Below, in pieces: positions 61,435-64,000 of a stretch of 64,000 bases of DNA. A model generated the notes under the pieces. That model worked only from the letters and a program-made list of their open reading frames with translations. It ran no database searches and was not told the DNA's origin. Position numbers and translations under genes: made by a program. The first letter of the stretch is position 1. Each line of letters opens with the position of its first letter. The DNA is from Camillea tinctor (lineage: Eukaryota; Ascomycota; Sordariomycetes; Xylariales; Xylariaceae). The DNA lies in the NCBI GenBank assembly GCA_022578605.1, contig MU394054.1, positions 684,945-748,944 of the forward strand, in the 5' to 3' direction.

Positions 61435-62871
61435 CTAGGCGATCTCGGGATTTACATCCTTCACAGCTTCAACCAGTTCCTCCATTCCCCCGACTTCTGT
61501 AGGTCCTACCATGCCAGACGGTGGCAAGGCCCAGTCAGGAAGAGGACTGACGTAGCTCCAAGTACCTCTAGCATGCTCATAACGTAAACTATGCAGCCAA
61601 AGTGAGAGCTCCTGCGCCCCAGGGTCTGTGTAGAGGGGTGTAGCACAGGTTTCACATAACTCACCAGACATTTTCTCTGCCTTTTTCTTGTAATATTCAT
61701 CCACCATTTCATCATGGTAGGCTACTGCATCGGCAACCTCTTCCTTCCCCATCCGATTCAACCGAGTGATGATATCCTCATCAGTATTTTCAAGAGCATC
61801 AGGGTCATTGTATCCCAGCTTGATACCCCAGACTCTCTGATTCGCGTAGATGGGGTCGTTCTGGATGGGGTGTCCAAGGTGTTGAAGGTGGACCCTGATC
61901 TGATGGGTCCTGCCCGTGACCGGTAGACACCGAACAATAGAATAGCCTTCTTTGCGAGCCCAAGGCCTAGCATGGTCATCGCCCGCATCTTCCTCCGGCG
62001 TCTGGGGTTTCTCTTGGGCCACATCTTGTCTACGCTGACGCGGAGGGTAGTAAGCAAGCTTCTTGAAGACGGTCCGCGCGGTCTTTCCCGTGGCTCGTAC
62101 TCGGTTCAGTCCTAGTTTAGGTGATATTGATAATACAGGTTGGTTACAAACCACCTCCCCATCGGGGAAGTTTCCGATAACGCGGGCTAAGTATTCCTTT
62201 CGTACTTCCCGTTGTTTGATTTCGTCAGTCAGGCGGCCTGCCGACTTGGGATGCTTTGCGATAAACATGATGCCGCTGGTCAACCTGTCTAACCTGTTGC
62301 ACGGATACGCGATCCAGTCCGGATTCCTCTCGGATTTCATGATCTCGATAACTGAGTTGTAGTTGTATCTGCCGGCGGGGTGGACAGGTATGCCCGAGGG
62401 CTTGTTTATTACTATCATGTCGTCGTCTTCGTGGAGAATTCCTATGGGGGTTGCTGAAACTGGTGGCTCGTGCCGGTGTATCGTGTGCGAGACTAGTTCT
62501 CCGTTCTTGAGAATATGGTTCGTGGGTACTGGCTTGCTATTGACACAGATTTGGCCTGCCTCCATCGCATTCTTATAGTACTCTATCGGACGGTCCCTAA
62601 ACTCGCTTTCGAATATATCCAGTATCTCCCTCCCTATCCACCTCTTCTTACACCAAGTGTTGTAGGTGTAATAGTAGGGGGCAACTCGTCGCAGGCCATT
62701 TTCGATTATGTACGGTTGCGGCCAACCACCGTCGCATGAAGTAGCCAACGGCCCAGGATCCGATTCTTTTGACTTTGGCTTAATGTTTTGGGATTCGGTT
62801 ACAGCTAATTTTCCAACTTCAGGCACCTTAATGGACGTAGGGTTAGATGTCCCTCCTAATAGACTCATCAT
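61435..62871 (-). CDS. PUS9: RluA-family tRNA pseudouridine synthase (Pus9/Rib2-type)
   Basis: Single-exon gene for a 478-residue enzyme that should isomerise uridine to pseudouridine in tRNA; position 32 is the known target of the yeast Pus9/Rib2 pair. An S4-like RNA-binding segment lies at about 80-135 (REILDIFESEFRDRPIEYYKN, QICVNSKPV). The catalytic domain follows: DDDMIVINKPSGIPVHPAG, then the active-site motif NRLDRLTSG with Asp195 intact (most relatives have His where Asn193 stands), then RCLPVTGRTHQIRVHLQHLGHPI. A fungal C-terminal extension has a CETC motif and WLHSLRYE. No deaminase domain of the Rib2 kind is present after the synthase domain, so Pus9 is the nearer match. There is a second Met directly after the first. 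Mitochondrial or nucleocytoplasmic location cannot be decided. Confidence 0.93.
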   Translation of the reverse strand: MMSLLGGTSNPTSIKVPEVGKLAVTESQNIKPKSKESDPGPLATSCDGGWPQPYIIENGLRRVAPYYYTYNTWCKKRWIGREILDIFESEFRDRPIEYYKNAMEAGQICVNSKPVPTNHILKNGELVSHTIHRHEPPVSATPIGILHEDDDMIVINKPSGIPVHPAGRYNYNSVIEIMKSERNPDWIAYPCNRLDRLTSGIMFIAKHPKSAGRLTDEIKQREVRKEYLARVIGNFPDGEVVCNQPVLSISPKLGLNRVRATGKTARTVFKKLAYYPPRQRRQDVAQEKPQTPEEDAGDDHARPWARKEGYSIVRCLPVTGRTHQIRVHLQHLGHPIQNDPIYANQRVWGIKLGYNDPDALENTDEDIITRLNRMGKEEVADAVAYHDEMVDEYYKKKAEKMSGELCETCATPLYTDPGAQELSLWLHSLRYEHARGTWSYVSPLPDWALPPSGMVGPTEVGGMEELVEAVKDVNPEIA

Positions 62872-63538
62872 AGACTGAAGGACCGATCTGGTCCGGGATA
62901 AAGTCCTACTGATATATGTAGGAACAGCCAGCTTGTATATCTGAAGCGGTTAGGTAGAGATTTGGCGTAGCTTATCGAGTTTTGCGCAATGGCTTCCGTG
63001 AAATGTAGAATGTAAAATGCAGAATACAGAACTTAGTTATTTCTCTCTAAGTGGGTACTGATAAAGAGAGTAGAGAAGTAAGTAAAGAGAGTTGCGAAGG
63101 GACTTTTTAGCGGTCAAGACTGGCAGAATCACTGTAACCCCTCGGTGGGGTTGCCGGTCCGTCAAAGCCCATAAAAGCCTATGAGGTTTTTGTTTCGGCC
63201 CGGCATATGCATGCAGGGGTAAACCTCGGTTCTAGCCAGGGCGGGCATCCAAGGGAGGTCCCGAGTCCCGAGGTTTTGATCCATGCTGACCTACTATGTA
63301 CTAAGTAGAAGGTTAGGTACATACCTAATGTACCCCTAACTAAAGCTAATAACTCTTTCTGCTATAACTTACACCTTACATCTTACACCTTACACCTACA
63401 ACTCCAGGGTCCAAAATCCAACTTGAATATATCGACTGACCATTATCGTATTCTCGAATCTGCTCAAAGGGATCAAGTTGTTCCTGTGAATTCATCTCGT
63501 GCCTACTATACATACTTCTATCTATCGTATCATCTACC
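62872..63538. other. Divergent promoter region
   Basis: The pseudouridine synthase gene (minus) and the thioesterase-like gene (plus) start from opposite ends of this 667-bp region, so it probably holds both promoters. A repeated CTTACACCTTACA pattern lies at 63370-63397. No coding signal. Confidence 0.6.
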
Positions 63539-64000
63539 ATGTCGTCGCAGCAGCAGCTGAAAACCAGAGCCCGAAAGGATTATCCCTTTCTATTGGAATA
63601 TCGAACACGATGGTGAGAGAAATGCACTTTGCCCTTATAACCTACCAACCAAGGTTGAGTATACGAAGCCAGCATGCTCATTCTCTGCTAGGAGTGACAA
63701 TGATATGTATGATCACATGAATAACTCGGTCTATAATTTCCTGTCAGTACTATCTACCTACAAGTAGGACTCCATGCCTGTCCTAATCTCACCCAATTTT
63801 GTATGCGACAGCTTCGACTCGGTGATCAATTCATATCTAATGGAGCATTGTGGCCTGCATCCGCCTACTTCAGCTCAACATCCTTTAATGGCACACACTC
63901 ATTGTGACTACTTTTCCGCCATTTCTTACCCTAAGGTCGCCGAGCTCTGCCTTAGAGTCAACAAACTCAGCAAGTCTAGCGTGGTGTACGAGGTGGCCCT
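63539..64000 (+). CDS. Hotdog-fold thioesterase-like protein (4HBT family), cut by window end
   Basis: The first three exons are visible: 63539-63612, 63692-63742 and 63812 to the window edge (introns 79 and 69 bp, GT-AG). The joined protein starts MSSQQQLKTRARKDYPFLLE. WSDNDMYDHMNNSVYNFL follows, a hotdog signature of the 4-hydroxybenzoyl-CoA thioesterase/YbgC type, in which the Asp of the DNDMYDHMNN segment is the catalytic candidate. The Trp codon spans intron 1. FDSVINSYLMEHCGL and ELCLRVNKLSKSSVVYEVAL then match the following helix and strand of the fold. Expected activity: hydrolysis of an acyl-CoA thioester; the acyl chain is unknown. About half of a usual fungal member (150-180 residues) is seen. 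The exons are too short to stand out as long frames. Confidence 0.9.

Noticed and set aside
1..64000. CRISPR arrays, bacterial-type operons or ribosome binding sites.
   Set aside because: The DNA is eukaryotic with spliceosomal introns; no regularly spaced repeats were seen.

Overview
The window is nuclear DNA of a filamentous ascomycete (Pezizomycotina). The evidence is many short GT-AG introns (44-176 bp), GC-rich exons in AT-rich intergenic DNA, and fungal-only protein architectures: a CVNH/LysM lectin, a GH18-CBM18 chitinase, a caspase-like/C2H2 fusion and a bZIP with a KRANDREAQRAIR basic region. Sordariomycetes, perhaps Xylariales, is my best guess; the sequence does not fix the order. 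Gene density is low: twelve complete genes, one gene cut by the right edge, one polyketide synthase relic and several gene deserts. Splice sites were placed by hand, and the exon lengths of every multi-exon model sum to an intact reading frame.

Layout. 0-4.3 kb: AT-rich desert with a decayed highly reducing PKS fragment. 4.3-7.2 kb: secreted subtilase with a PA domain. 8.6-11.0 kb: eight-exon protein-kinase-like gene. 11.8-13.5 kb: secreted GH18 chitinase with an inserted hevein-type module. 13.8-14.2 kb: a 73-bp direct repeat carrying tRNA-like promoter boxes. 15.6-16.9 kb: Cys-rich single-pass membrane protein. 18.3-21.2 kb: secreted GH31 glucosidase (AgdC-like). 25.8-28.5 kb: caspase-like/C2H2 zinc-finger fusion. 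29.6-31.0 kb: two non-autonomous DNA transposons (MITEs). 32.8-34.6 kb: MFS sugar transporter. 40.8-42.9 kb: patatin-like protein. 44.4-45.3 kb: CVNH-LysM lectin. 48.3-50.1 kb: fungal protein of unknown function with an LP-E-R-IY-like N-terminus. 50.1-58.0 kb: desert. 58.0-59.0 kb: bZIP factor. 61.4-62.9 kb: RluA-type pseudouridine synthase. 63.5 kb to the end: 5' part of a hotdog thioesterase-like gene.

How the genes relate. I see no biosynthetic cluster; the lone PKS fragment is dead. A loose theme is extracellular carbohydrate and protein use (subtilase, chitinase, glucosidase, sugar transporter) plus glycan recognition (CBM18, LysM, CVNH). The most interesting point is that three regulatory-type proteins have a substitution at the signature position of their fold: the caspase-like protein has Tyr for the catalytic His, the patatin-like protein has Gly for the nucleophilic Ser, and the bZIP has Asp for the invariant Asn. 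Some of these may be family-wide traits rather than local mutations, and only family alignments can decide that.
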